From Ophiocordyceps camponoti-saundersi (nom. inval.) (taxonomy: Eukaryota > Ascomycota > Sordariomycetes > Hypocreales > Ophiocordycipitaceae), in NCBI GenBank assembly GCA_003339415.1, contig PDHQ01000006.1, positions 241,668 to 305,667 on the forward strand: a DNA stretch of 64,000 nucleotides, read 5' to 3'. The first letter of the stretch is position 1; each line of letters begins with the position of its first letter. Made by a program: the position numbers and the translations under genes. Below, piece by piece: positions 32,482-44,070 of this stretch. The notes under the pieces were generated by a model, which was not told where the DNA came from, ran no database searches, and worked only from the letters and a program-made list of their open reading frames with translations.

Positions 32482-34558
32482 GAAAGCAACAGTTTCGGTC
32501 ATACGGGTTTCTTCTTTCATCGGCGCGACCGAGAGGCGCAGAGAAAATCCATCCGTTTAGCCCATTTTGTGTTACGTGGGACTTGAATCATCTAGAGCTT
32601 CGTAAAAGAGCCAGGTGGCGTCTCGTCGATGAGCAAGTAGAAGTTTGAGCCGCCGCCTTCGATTGCGAAAAAAAAGGGGGATACACAGACAGACAAACGT
32701 GCATACCGGCAGACACATCTAACGTACGGATACACGCCTACATATGTATGTACATACAACGGGCATGAGGCGATTCGGCCTCGGATGTCGATGGACGGCT
32801 CGGGCTTCTTCCGGAGCCGACTTGGTACGACTCGTTGCATGTATGTATGTATGTTGGCACGCCGCACAGGGCCTCCGACGGGCTTTACACGGCATCATGG
32901 GGGGATAAAATAAAATAAAAAACATGTCGCAGCATCATACGAGCAGCTGTGGACGGACGACAGGCAAGACATGGGGCATGAGGAGGGGGAGCGCTCGCTT
33001 GGCAGAAGAGAAACAGGGGGCGTAGTTCGGTGTGGGATTCGAAATTCGAAAAGAGGCGTGTGTGACGCGAACATGAGTCGTCAGTCAACAACACGAAGCT
33101 GCGTAATCTGAGCAGACGGGGGGGGAGGTTTTGTCGCGTGGCACGAAAGAAGTGAGAGTGGCAGAAGAGGTCGGGGAGAGAGAGAGAAAGAAAACATCAA
33201 CAAACTGGATAGATGGCCGGATGACGTCAAGAAGCGGTTTATATTAGAGGCTGGGAGGGGAGAGACGAGATTTTGGTATGAAGGGGGAGAGAGAGAAAGC
33301 CTGTGTGGGAAATAAGAAGGGGATGATGCAACGTATTGCTGACATAGGTATGTATACATAGTACATATGCCGGGAGAAAGAATAAAGAGACCCAAGACAA
33401 AGCCCGCTCCGTCGGGACGCCGTTTCGAGACGGCATGACGCATCGAATCGAAGCAGCCGCCCACGGAGAAGCACGATTTTTTTCGATGTCGAGGGACTCG
33501 TTAATGTATGCGGTGGATTTTCGTATTAGTAGGTAGGTAGTTGGGGCTTGTGCTCGGGAGAGCGCCTACGAGGACGAGGGGGGGAGGGATGGCGGGGGCA
33601 GGGGATCGGGCATCGGTGACCTGCAATGCAATGTGCAATAAGTAATCATATACGGAGTATATTCGAGCTGCATGCAACGATGTAAGTGAGTGTTTCTCCA
33701 TCTCTCTCTCTTTCTCTCCCCATCCCTCCCTTCTAACCGAGCCGAGTACGGGACGGTGAGCCGGGAATGCAGCCAGAAGCAGTTGCGGTAGCAGCCAGCC
33801 GAGAATCTTCGCTCTTGTTCGACTGAGAAGGGATGGGAAAAAAAAACATGCTAGAGAAAAGTTAGGTACACACACATAGACAGGTACATGCAGCATGTTT
33901 CTTCTTGTTTAGAAAAGAAGGAAGAAGAAAAAGAAGGAAAAAAAAGATTGGAGGAGGTTTCTGAGTGTCCCAGATCTGGGTGGGTAAAAAGGGGGGGGGA
34001 GGCAAAGGGGGGGGGGGGGGTTCGCCAACTTGATGATATACCCAAAACCGGAGCTGTGAAATTTCCAAGCTGAGAGGAAATTTCCGTCGGAGCCTTGTTT
34101 TGATGGATCCCTTTTATTTCATCGTCAGCCTGTTAGACGGGGAAAAAATTTTTACAAGAGAATTAATAAAGAGCACGGTCCAAGATGCACGTGTATGATC
34201 ATCTCTCTCTCTCTTTCTCTCTCAGTTTCGAAACAGAACAAGGGTAGGAGAGTGGGGTTGGGGCTGGTGTGTGTGTGTGTGGACCGATACCACAAGGGCG
34301 GCGGGCGTTCGTCCGATTCGACCATCCGACCCGGCTTTCTGACATGGATATCCGAAGAGTGAGAGAGAGAAAGAGAGAGACGGATAGAGAAGGAATTCGA
34401 CTGCAAATAGTGCGTTGCGGGGGGTGACGACATTTCTTGTTTTAAATAGACACGTTCAAACAAATTCCCTTGTTGCGCCACCGGGGAGAATGAATGGCTT
34501 TGTGCCCCTGTTTGGTGCGTTTCTCGTGTGTTCACTTTAGGATCTGTCTTGTTCTTCT

Positions 34559-34603
<45 letters not shown>

Positions 34604-34605
34604 TT
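34559..34605. repeat. CT/CA compound microsatellite
   Basis: About 17 CT units followed by about six CA units. Confidence 0.9.
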
Positions 34606-35949
34606 CATCTCTCTCTCGCTTCCTCTCTCTCTCTCTTTCTTTCTCTCACCCACCCCCATCTTGTCCGCTTCACCACGTACCTACCGCTGAACGGTCATGG
34701 CGGCTGCACGCGCCCAGGGGCAAAGAAAAGGGGTGGGTGTGGGTGTGGGTGTGTGTTTGAAAAGAAAGCAGGAAGAAACAAGCAACAAACCAACGACTCA
34801 CTGCCCCTGGCGCGTACCTACTTTACCGTATAGATCGGATGCATAGTACGGATACTAGCCGCGCTACCGTCAGGAAAGAATCTCGTTGGGCATAAGTCGC
34901 TGTCCTAATTGTATGTATGGATGTCTTTGTATGTATTGCCGCGGTCTCACCCAACAGATTTCGCGGTGTTGGCTCTGAGGAGATACTTATACAGTACTCG
35001 ACATGTGTCAGTAGAGAGATGGTGTAGTGCGTCACATCATCCCGCAGGTTCAGCCCACTAGTACGTTCGTAGGTAGGTACCTAGGTAGGTAGGTACAGAC
35101 TGTACTTAGATCGGGACCACGTTGCTGTTTTTTATTTACTTTTTTTTCCCTTTATTTTTCTCTTCTTTGGCATCTTTCTTCTTTTCCCATTGCAAGGGGG
35201 GCTGCTTCGGCTGAAGAGAGAGAGAGAAAGAGAGGGTGTGTGTGCGTGCGAGCGTGTGTGTGTCTGTGTGTGTGCGTCTATCCGTAAGAGTGAGAGAGAG
35301 AAGGAGAGAGAGAAAGAGAGGCATCTGGTGGGTGGGAAAGGGGATGAACAGGATGGGCATGTGGAAAAGGGAAAGGGGAAGGGGGGGAGCGGAAGGAGGG
35401 GGATGTGGTCGTGGTGGTGGGATGGAACTGGGTCCCGCCTGCCGTGCCTGACGTGGACGCAGGAGATGGCAGCCACGACCGTCCATCCATCCATCCATCC
35501 ATCCATCCACTTCCCACATCTCACAGGCACAGGCACAGGCACAGGCAGCAGTACCTACCTACATAGCAAGTTAGTAGCAACAGCAAGCAGCAGCAAGCCA
35601 CCTGCCGCAGTTCCCCCCCCCTGTCTCGCACTTCTCGCAGCCTCAGATGCAGCAAGGCATCCAACCAATGATAGATGGGAAACGTGCTGAAGCCGTGAAG
35701 GATTCAAACGTGATGATGCCCCAGATTCCTTGCCCGCGCTCTTTCATTCCTTTTTATTTTCCCTTAATTTCCTTTTTTTCTCCTTTCCTTCTTATTTCTT
35801 TTCCTTGTTACCTCGGGGGTTAAGATGTACCTTTACACTGGGATCTAGTAGGACGGATACCAGGCAGGTACTGGTAATTCCCCTTCACCGGCTTCGGCCC
35901 AGCTTTCGTTCCGTGCTCTGCCGCCCATCCTGGCCCGTGCTGCTTGCTG

Positions 35950-36788
35950 CTGCTGCTGATTCGTCTTTTTCCTCTTCCTCCTCCTCCTCCTCCTCCTCCT
36001 CTTCTTCTTCTTCTTCTTCCCTCTTCCTCCCAACTTATTTACACTCTTTTCTTCCCTCTCTCTCTCAGTCTTTTACTCCCCTCCAGGAGCGCCTCTCTCT
36101 CTCTCTCTCTCTCTCCCTTTTATCTTCCATTCACTTCCCACCACCCCTTTTTTTACTTCCTTTCTTTCCTTCTATTCCCCAACCTCCATCGTGCTATTGC
36201 ATAGCTTAGGCCGGCCTTTGCGACCTCGACCCTTTGATTGAGAGACTCAGTCGCCCTTCGTCCTTCCTTTCACACATTCATTCTTTTTTTGTTCACCCTC
36301 TCTCTCTCGTTTGTTCCGGCCGCGGTCCGAAGACGATATCGTACGCGTCCTAAGCATCCTATCTTCTCTGTGCCTCCGCATCATCATCCTTCTTTCGCAA
36401 ACGCCAGCTGGTTCTGAAGCACAAACCAACTTGGATAACCAGGTTAGTCTTGTTCCCCATCGTCTCTTTTTTTGGCTCTCGTCGTCGCCCGCGGAGACGC
36501 TGTCTCTCTCTCTCTTCTATCACTTTTCATCTTTTGTCTCCATCCATCTCTCTCTTCTCTGTATCTCTCTCTTTCTCTCTATCGCTCTTCTCTCTTGCCG
36601 CGGCAACAAAGCCATTCCAACCTATGATTCACGCGTCCCATATCTTCTATCCAAGACCTTCCCTCACAAGTGCATTCCCGCCGCCACTTAAGCCAGTTCT
36701 TCCTTTTCTTTCCGTCTCATCGATGCTGACGCCACAATAGTATTACATTTATAGAACATCTCTCCCGTCTGCACAATTTACAGCAAGC
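35950..36788 (+). promoter_or_regulatory. Pyrimidine-rich promoter/leader of the CAP gene
   Basis: Long CT-rich stretches precede the ATG, as seen upstream of strongly expressed fungal genes. A possible leader intron runs from a GTTAGT donor near 36442 to a TTTACAG acceptor at 36777-36783, five bases before the ATG. This is inferred from signals only. Confidence 0.35.
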
Positions 36789-37888
36789 ATGAAGTCATCT
36801 CTGATCCTCGCCGCCACCGGCGCCCTTATGGCTTCGGCCTCTCCCGTCGAGAAGCGCCGCGTGACGCATACCGTCACTCAGTGGGTGTATGCCACCGAGG
36901 TTTCCACTGCCGTCGTCACCCTCGCCCCCGGTCAGGAGCAACCTTCGGAGCCGGCCAGCGAGAACGCCCAGGAGCAGGTCAAGCCCCAGGTCAACCTCGA
37001 GTCCCCCGACAGCAACGACGACGACGACAACGGCTACAGCCCGGCCCCGTCTCCTTCCCCCACTCCGCTCCTTGAGCCCTCCAAGCTGCCTGTTCCCTCT
37101 GTCCCGGTCAAGCCCAAGGAGACTCTCGAGTCGGTTCTCAAGCCTAAGCCCACCGAGTCTCCCAAGAGCACCTATTCCGGCGGCGGCAACGATGGCAACC
37201 TCGATGGGTATGCCAAGGCCATGCTCGATAAGCACAACGAGGCCCGTAAGGAGCACAACGTTCAGGCCCTGAAGTGGGACGCCGAGCTGGCTTCCGTCGC
37301 CATGGAGTCGGCCAAGAACTGCATTGATAACCACGACAATGCCGACAAGAAGGCGTAAGTCTTTTTTTTTATTCTCCCACCCGCTCTCAACGCAGCGACT
37401 GACTGGCCTTTAGAAACGGTGAGGGCTTTGGTCAGAACCTCGCATGGCTCTGGTCTTCGGGCGGCGGCGACAAGAACCCCACTGAGGTAGCCCTCGGCGG
37501 TGTCAAAGGTTGGTACGACGAGAAGGACAAGTACGCCGGCCTCTACGGCGTCGACGACCCCTACTCCAACCCCGGTTCTAGCGGTGGTTTCCACAGCTTC
37601 GGCCACTACACGCAGATGGTCTGGAAGGACACTGGCGCCGTTGGCTGCGGTACCTACCAGTGCTCGGGTGGCAACATTCAGTGGGTAACGGTCTGCAATT
37701 ACCAGAAGACGGGTAAGTCGCGTGTCTCCTCTCTGCCTCCCTCTATCTCCCTCTCTCCCTTTCTCTCTCTCTCTCTCATATTCTTCCCCTGGTCGTCAAA
37801 GAAAAGGGGAGAGGCATGGGGCTAATCTGAACTAGGCAACGTCCTCGGCCACTTTGCCGAAAACGTGCTCCGACCTTCGTCGTACTAG
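36789..37888 (+). CDS. Secreted CAP-superfamily (PR-1-like) protein
   Basis: CAP proteins are secreted; fungal members (Pry type) bind sterols and fatty acids, and some act in virulence. Three exons, 36789-37354, 37414-37712 and 37836-37888, give 305 residues. A signal peptide (MKSSLILAATGALMASAS, cleavage near SPVEKR, with a KR site after it) is followed by a Pro/Ser/Glu-rich linker of about 120 residues including a run of Asp. The CAP domain (about 150-305) shows MLDKHNEARKEHN, LKWDAELASVAMESAKNC, GFGQNLAW, the signature GHYTQMVWKDTGAVGCG and VCNYQKTGN. The GHYTQMVW and CNYxxxGN motifs are complete. Both introns have GTAAGT donors and YAG acceptors. The linker length is unusual but common in fungal members. 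Confidence 0.92.
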
Positions 37889-39218
37889 TAGACGTAGGGG
37901 CTAGGAGAGCGACTCAAGGGAAAGGAAAAGGGGGGGGGGGCTATGACAAGGGAGGAGGTGTTTGGCCCGGCAAATTCGATTCTTTTCTGTATTTTGCGAA
38001 TTACATGTTGCGCGACGGACGATATGGCCGCCTGAAATGAGCAAATTCTTTTTTTCCCTGCCTCTTTTTTTCCCTTTCTCGTCTCGTTGTCGTTGCCCTT
38101 GTTCTTCTTCACTGTCTCATCTTCTAACGTGTCTTTGTTTTGTTTCGTGGCTGACTGAGACTTGATGATACTGATTGTCTGTTTCTCACATTCTCCCCGC
38201 CCCTTTTGGAGAGCGACGTCGTAAGGGGATCCTTTATGTACATGCCGCCATTCAAGGGATGGGGGCGGAGAGGGCGGACTGTGGTTGAGAGGGAGGGGCT
38301 TCGGCTCGGCCCGTGATTTTCCTCTCCACACTTACCAAGAGGATCCCCCCTTTTTTTTCCCCCCTGAACTCTCTCTTTTTCTCTCTCTCCCTACGCCACA
38401 ACTCTATCGACCTTTTTTTTTCCCCCGCTTGTCCTCATTTTTTTTTTTCTGCTTTTTTTTGTCACTGGCGATTTTTTAAGCTGGAAATATCCGTGTATGT
38501 TGATTTTGGATTTATAGACAGTTGGCTGTGTTTTTCCCTTATGTGTTTATTACTCTTTGTGCATTTATGAGTTGATACCTTGATGAGTGGAATTGATGAG
38601 GTTCGTTTATTTGAACTCGATTTTTACGTAATGAAAGGAAAAGAAAGGAAGGAAAATAAAGAAAGGAAGGAAGGAAGGAAAGAAAGTGGTTTTGCATTTG
38701 AAACGTGGCGGTTTGAGGAGACGGCTTCTCTTGTTTCTCTCATTGGCATACGGCTGTGTGTGGTTACCTTGAGATACGACATGGCAAGGCTCTACTTCGA
38801 CTTGGGATCACGTAGAGAAGAGACAAGTTGGAAAAAGAATCGTGAATCGTGAGATGAAGAAATAAGAAGAAAAGGAAAGAGATCAATGGTAGGGATTCTG
38901 CGTCGCTACTTGGGCAAGTTTTCCCTTTCCCCCTTTTACATACAATCCCTCCTTATCCCGTCTTCGACCCCCCCCCCCATGGTTGATAGTAAGGTACAGA
39001 TACTACCCAGGTAATACGGATATTGAAAACGCCTCATCCAAAGCATAAAAGAATCCCGGTTTTTCCCAGTCCCATCCCTTCTCTTTTCTCGTCTCTTGCA
39101 AAATCCCCCGTTTCAGTTCTAAGCCCTTTCCTTTTTCCGTAGTTGATGAACCACGGTTCCCAATCCAATTATCTTCACCCCCGGCCCCTACCCTAGAGTC
39201 GCATCCTGCTGACTTGAC
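37889..39218. other. Convergent intergenic region
   Basis: 3' flanks of the CAP gene and of the six-cysteine surface protein. AT/CT-rich, with poly-T runs near 38345-38460 and a GGAA repeat near 38640-38690. I see no gene. Confidence 0.55.
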
Positions 39219-40637
39219 TCACAGGTAAGCCAAGACCATGGCCAGCATCGCCATGGCAGCTGGTTTGGCCCGGTCGCTGCCCGCAACGACGACGGGAACC
39301 GACCCGTCTGCGGGGTACGCGTTGCCGTTGGGCAAGACTGCCCCAGGGACGGGTGCGCCGGGCGTGGGGGCGGCGCCACCGGGTGAACAGGCCGTGGGCG
39401 TGAGGAGCGCACCGTCCGTGTTGAAGGGGTCGTAGCCTAGGCAGGCTGCGTAGTCGGACGCGCAGGTCGACTGGTCGGCCACCGAGTTGCTGGTGCAGCC
39501 GCTGTAGGCGTTCTTGCATGACACGGCGCAGGCTTCGGGTGTGCTTCCGCCGGCTTCGACGATGCCGCCTATTGGGGAGGCGCCGATTCCGTCAACGACG
39601 GGGGCAATTGCGGCTCCACCGGGAGCGGGGACAAGGGGGGGAGCGGGGACGGGGGCTGGAGCGGGGACGGGGGCTGGAGCGGGGACGGGGGCTGGAGCGG
39701 GGACGGGAGGGGGAGCGGGGACGGGAGGGGGAGCGGGGACGACGGGGGGGGCAGGGACGACGGGGGGAGCAGGGACGACGGGAGGAGCAGGGACGACGGG
39801 GGGAGCGGGAACGAGGGGGGGAGCGGCGGTAGGCGCGCCGCGTATGGAGCAGGCCGTCGGCGCGACCAGCGATCCGTCAGGGCCAACCGGGTTGTAGCCG
39901 AGGCAGTCGGCGTACAAGGCGTCGCACTGGCTGGAATCCGGACTGCTACCGCAAGCTATGTACCCCTGCTCGCAAGACTTGGCGCAGGCTGCGGCCTCGT
40001 CCCCAAGGGCAGGGCCGTTGCCAATGGGGGCGACAGGGCCGTTGCCAATTGGGGCGACAGGGCCGTTGCCAATGGGGGCGACAGGGCCGTTGCCAATGGG
40101 GGCGACAGGGCCGTTGCCAATTGGGGCGACAGGGCCGTTGCCAATGGGGGCGACAGGGCCGTTGCCAATGGGGGCGACAGGGCCGTTCCCAACGGGGGCG
40201 ACAGGGTCGTCCCCAATGGGGGCGACGGTGACCGAGGGGCCCGGAATGGCGGTGACGGACAAAGGCGCGGTGATGAGAGGAGCAACGTCTGGTATAGAAA
40301 CGGGCGAAACCGGGGGTAATCCGGGCGCGACGGTGGCCTCGAAGCCGTCGTCCGCCAGCCTTACGGCGGCCGGGGCTTCGTCGCCAATGTAGCTTCCTCC
40401 GTCCGGTCCGCCGGTCGGCGCCGCACCTCCAGCGCAGGCCGTCGGCGTGATGAGCGAGCCGTCCGAGCCGAAGGGGTCGAAGCCCAGACATGCGGCGTAG
40501 TCGGAGGCACAGGCAGATTGGTTGGCGTCAGCATTGCCGAGACAGGACGCGTTGGCTTCGTTGCACTTCTGGGCGCATTCGTCTGCGAGACCAGTGGAGG
40601 CGAGGACGAGGCCCACGACAGCACGTCCGTACTTCAT
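39219..40637 (-). CDS. Repeat-rich surface protein with three six-cysteine modules, probably GPI-anchored
   Basis: I do not recognise a named family. The 472-residue single-exon protein starts MKYGRAVVGLVLASTGLA (signal peptide; an upstream in-frame Met at 40670 would bury it). Three modules share the spacing C-x3-C-x6-C-x8/10-C-x6-C-x17-C, each with a DYAACLG(F/Y)DP-like core and ending PTAC. Modules 1 and 2 are separated by about nine VAPIGNGP octapeptides; modules 2 and 3 by about eleven VPAPPx hexapeptides. The C-terminus (SDRAKPAAMAMLAMVLAYL) is hydrophobic and fits a GPI-attachment signal. The layout suggests a wall or surface protein, possibly an adhesin; that is an inference. The promoter carries a tandem GATA array. 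The repeats probably vary in number between strains. Confidence 0.78.
   Translation of the reverse strand: MKYGRAVVGLVLASTGLADECAQKCNEANASCLGNADANQSACASDYAACLGFDPFGSDGSLITPTACAGGAAPTGGPDGGSYIGDEAPAAVRLADDGFEATVAPGLPPVSPVSIPDVAPLITAPLSVTAIPGPSVTVAPIGDDPVAPVGNGPVAPIGNGPVAPIGNGPVAPIGNGPVAPIGNGPVAPIGNGPVAPIGNGPVAPIGNGPALGDEAAACAKSCEQGYIACGSSPDSSQCDALYADCLGYNPVGPDGSLVAPTACSIRGAPTAAPPLVPAPPVVPAPPVVPAPPVVPAPPVVPAPPPVPAPPPVPAPAPVPAPAPVPAPAPVPAPPLVPAPGGAAIAPVVDGIGASPIGGIVEAGGSTPEACAVSCKNAYSGCTSNSVADQSTCASDYAACLGYDPFNTDGALLTPTACSPGGAAPTPGAPVPGAVLPNGNAYPADGSVPVVVAGSDRAKPAAMAMLAMVLAYL
39616..39822. repeat. 18-bp coding minisatellite (VPAPPx linker)
   Basis: About eleven imperfect 18-bp units such as GGGACGGGGGCTGGAGCG and GGGACGACGGGGGGAGCA, in frame within the surface protein gene. 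Unit variants are grouped, suggesting recent local expansion. Confidence 0.85.
40011..40235. repeat. 24-bp coding minisatellite (VAPIGNGP linker)
   Basis: About nine 24-bp units containing GGGCCGTTGCCAATGG. Most are identical; two differ by CCAATT instead of CCAATG. Confidence 0.9.
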
Positions 40638-40774
40638 CACGCTGTTTTTTTGTTTGATTCGTTCTTTCAACCGATCGAGATGAACAAAGAAGAAAGAGAA
40701 AGAAAAGAAAAGGGTCCTCGAGCGTGGAAAAGCTCGCTCGCGATTCTGTCCGGTAGAAAGTCAAGAGGAGCAGA

Positions 40775-40862
40775 AGAGGTTATCGAGAGAGAAGAGGTTA
40801 TCGAGAGAGAAGAGGTTATCGAGAGAGAAGAGGTTATCGAGAGAGAAGAGATGTTATCGAGA
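40775..40862. promoter_or_regulatory. Tandem 18-bp repeat carrying five GATA sites
   Basis: Four near-identical 18-bp units (AGAGGTTATCGAGAGAGA) and one degenerate unit. Each holds TTATCG, that is CGATAA on the minus strand, matching the HGATAR site of fungal GATA factors. Sites lie at 40780, 40798, 40816, 40834 and 40854. The array is about 140-220 bp upstream of the surface protein's ATG. Confidence 0.6.
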
Positions 40863-41949
40863 GTAGAGCATGTTTCGGCAGTTGAACAGTCGACGACCGG
40901 GGGGAGGCACTTATATGACCAAGTTCACAGCAGAATCAGCAGCAGTCTTAACAGGTCGTACCAAAAACCCTCACCCCATCGAAGCAGACGATGCACCAAG
41001 ACTCCTGTAGAGACAATGTCTTGTTCCGGATCGGCGCATGTCTCGAGATTGCGGCACTGGCTTGAACAGAGAGAGGCAGGGCGGGACACTCTCGCCATCG
41101 TCTTTTTTTTTTCCACACCTGTTCTTTCGAACTTGGTATGAAAGTGTCGGCGTTGACATGGCTCCATTGGATGCAACATCCTCACATAACTGTAGCAGGC
41201 ATCTGGGCCAAAAGCAGCTGAGTCGTCGTCTCACAATGCAACGGTATGTTCTTTCTTCAAAGGAGGGAGGATAAGTGTTCGAAAGAGAGGTGGTTTTTTC
41301 CCCCGTCTTTTTCAATCCTTGTCGTCCATTGTTGAAGGAGGACGGGGGGAGGAAAGGGGGGGTATGTGATGCGTGCCCCGTACGACGTCGGGCATCTCGT
41401 CGGCAGGCTGCATCGACCGTCCCATTCGTCGTCTCTCTCAACAGATTTCTTGCCACACGGGGGCGAATGTCGGCGAGGAGTTGGTCTTGGCCCTGATTGT
41501 ACGAGCGTATCCTCCCGGGGCTGGGAGGAGGGTTTCTGATGTTTCTTTCTCTTGTTCTGAAAGCCCGAGGGAACGGCCCGCTGGCGTCTATCCGTTGAGA
41601 GAGGTGGATGACATGTCTTGCAGATGAGAGTCGCTTCGTCTTTCTTTCGTTGGATGGATGAGAGGAGTTCGGTCAGAGACTCGCATCACCGTATAGTATG
41701 CATATAGGCTGGCTGGTATGGCGGGAGAGAGAATCACGTTGAACGTTGAACGAGGGAGCCTGCGAGGTTAGTAACAGCAGAGCGCTGACCTAAGCATCGT
41801 GCATCGCCTTCACACTGCAACGTCATTCACGAAACCTTGCCAACCTACGGACGTACACAGAAAAGTATCTCCGCCAGAAATACCAACCAGCCAATCCACG
41901 TACATACATACATGCATACGAATAACCCCTTGTGACCATGAATCAAGAG

Positions 41950-41950
<1 letters not shown>

Positions 41951-41994
<44 letters not shown>
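41951..41994. repeat. ATC trinucleotide microsatellite
   Basis: About 15 perfect ATC units. Confidence 0.9.
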
Positions 41995-42752
41995 AATGCA
42001 TCTTTATCCCGTCGTCGGCTGACGAACCAGTCTGATAGGTAACTTCACCCACCCCCCCCTTTCTTTTAATAGCCCGGCTTGATTGTTGTCGTCCTAGAAG
42101 CTAAGAAAGCTAGTGGCAGATGCTGTTGGATCAGGACTCGTCCTTTTATCCCGTCTTTAACAAGAGACGGGCCGCCTCCGTCTGACTGCGCCCAAGGTAG
42201 GCATGTAGGGCGAATGTATATACATACGCAGTACGGGTACTGATACAGGCATTTCTGCATCGAGGCATGTACATACATGAGATGTAGGATGAGAAGAACG
42301 GGGGGGCTGAATCACGTCCAAGGAGGCATACAGCTAAACTCGTCCTCCAGCAGCCGGCAACGAATCGCATCTGAAGAATTAGGTAGACATCGTCTTTCGG
42401 CCTGTAGTATGGAATCGATGATTGCGTATCGTAAACTTCCCGCAGATCTATGTATGTACGCCTCGGTACGATTACCGCGTCCTGAACCTGGTAAAGCCAC
42501 GCCCCCCCCCTGCTCCCCTCTCTCCCCTCTCCCGCCCCAATCCTGCTTCTGTCTCCCTCCCTCTCTCCCCATACTAACCCTTCCACCCACCCCCCTCTCT
42601 TCGGCTGCCCGCTATAATGTTTGTCTCCGTCTCCGATATGGCCGGGGTTTAATCGTCTCTCTGGAGATTAACCCGCACCTGGACGTCACTTTCATCTTCC
42701 CCGCCCTCTCTTCATCATCTCCCGTCACCTCAAAAGAGGAGACGATAGCGCC

Positions 42753-43783
42753 ATGACGGAGACAGTGTCCCTTCCGCCGTCAACGGTCCCCGCCGACAGC
42801 GACTGCCTCGTTATCCGCGAAGCTCCCGGATGTCGCCTCAACAGCGGCGACTCGGTCGACTGGGATACCAACGTCACCCCAGATCTGCGTGTGCCCGACC
42901 GTCGTCTCGGCCAACCTCAAATCAAGCATGGCCTTGACGATGCCGGTGACGCCGATGGCGGTGGGTCCCAGTCCAAGTGAGTAGCCTTCTGCAATGCACA
43001 TGTACATGCAAGAACCGCTCGGTTGACAAGCCGAGAGAAAACCAAGAAGCGTCGAGGAGTCCGGCAAGCGCTCGCTCCATCACTTCCCTAGACCGGCCGT
43101 GAGCTTTCCCATGCCCGCGCTCGAGTTCGACTTTCGTGTCGTCGTCGCCCTGAACCCCGAACCGTCGCGCGTCGAGAGCCGTGCCAACAAGGAGATCATC
43201 TCCGTCACGGCCGGACGCTGGTCCGGCTCTTTCGGCAATGGCCGCGTCACTGTGAGTTTACCTCCATGAGCCCCACATGTGCTGTGCTGTTGCTGACCTC
43301 GACAAACGAACCAGGCCGGCGGGTACGATCTCGGCCAAGCCCGAGGCTTTCGCCCCATCCGCATCGTCGAAGGTGCCTTCGTCCTGCAGACGACAGACGA
43401 GCCGCCCGCCGCGTTCGTTTCCCGACTAGCAAACCAAGCTTAGAGTGCTAATCGTTCAACTCACTAGGCTCGAGATGCGCACCCGGGGCTCCCTCTCAGG
43501 CCCCTGCGGCACCCTCGACACCCTGCTGAATCCCTGCCAACCCAAAAACATCGACCCGCGGCAGTACGGCTTTCGCATGTTCGCCACCGTCAAGTCGCCC
43601 GACAAGCGGTATGCCGAAATCGTCAACTGCGGTTTATGGGTCGCCAGCGGTATGTGGCACATCCAAGAGTTGATCATCGAGTAAGTTGCCGCAGATCGCT
43701 TTCTTCGAGGAGACAGACCTGCTGACAGTGGTAAACCCTTCTTTTCTTCTCAATGAAAAAAAAGCGCATATCGCGTGACGTGA
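42753..43783 (+). CDS. DUF3237 family protein
   Basis: DUF3237 (UPF0311) proteins are small beta-barrel proteins found in bacteria and fungi; their function is not settled. I assemble five exons, 42753-42976, 43092-43251, 43315-43412, 43468-43680 and 43765-43783, giving 237 residues. The N-terminal 70 residues are an unrecognised extension. The family core starts PALEFDFRVVVALNPEP, then VTAGRWSGSFGNGRV, AGGYDLGQARGFRPIRIVEG, FVLQTTDEPPA, LEMRTRGSLSGP, YGFRMFATVKSPDKRYAEIVN and ends ELIIDAYRV. The order fits the family. Donor GTTCGT of intron 3 and the AAAG acceptor of intron 4 are weak, and the last exon is only 19 nt, so the 3' end is less certain. Confidence 0.75.
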
Positions 43784-44070
43784 GTGAGACCAGCATGCAG
43801 CCAACATCCGACCACTATGTAATCGTTCGTGGGTGTGGTGGCAGGGATGGCGATGGGAGTCCGGACGGGTTGGTGGCCATTCAAAGTTGATTTCGGCATG
43901 GAAATGGCGCCTAGGTAATGATTTCTCTCTCCTTTCTTCAGCCGCTGCGTTGTTTATTTAAGTCTAGTTCATAGCGACGTTGCATTGATCCTGGAGTATT
44001 GAAGCCTTACCGAGACACACAACAGCGGATGGAGTGGTGGTTGACCGTAGTATCGTAATCTCAACGCCTT

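Larger units (their letters stand above)
32482..36788. other. 4.3-kb gene-poor region
   Basis: I see no recognisable gene on either strand. Contents are TACATACA/TATGTATG microsatellites, CT/GA runs (33690-33720, 34205-34225, 34559-34650, 35210-35320), a CCAT run (35484-35507), CACAGG repeats (35523-35548) and (TCC)n/(TTC)n near 35968-36020. The last 800 bp are strongly pyrimidine-rich and probably promoter and leader of the CAP gene. Confidence 0.55.
40638..42752. other. Intergenic region, surface protein / DUF3237 gene
   Basis: Divergent upstream region of about 2.1 kb. It contains the 18-bp GATA array (40775-40862), a 44-bp ATC microsatellite (41951-41994), short homopolymers and TACATACA words. 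I see no gene. Confidence 0.55.

Noticed and set aside
40011..40235. CRISPR-like array
   Set aside because: Units are contiguous, lack unique spacers, are in frame in a coding gene, and the organism is a eukaryote.
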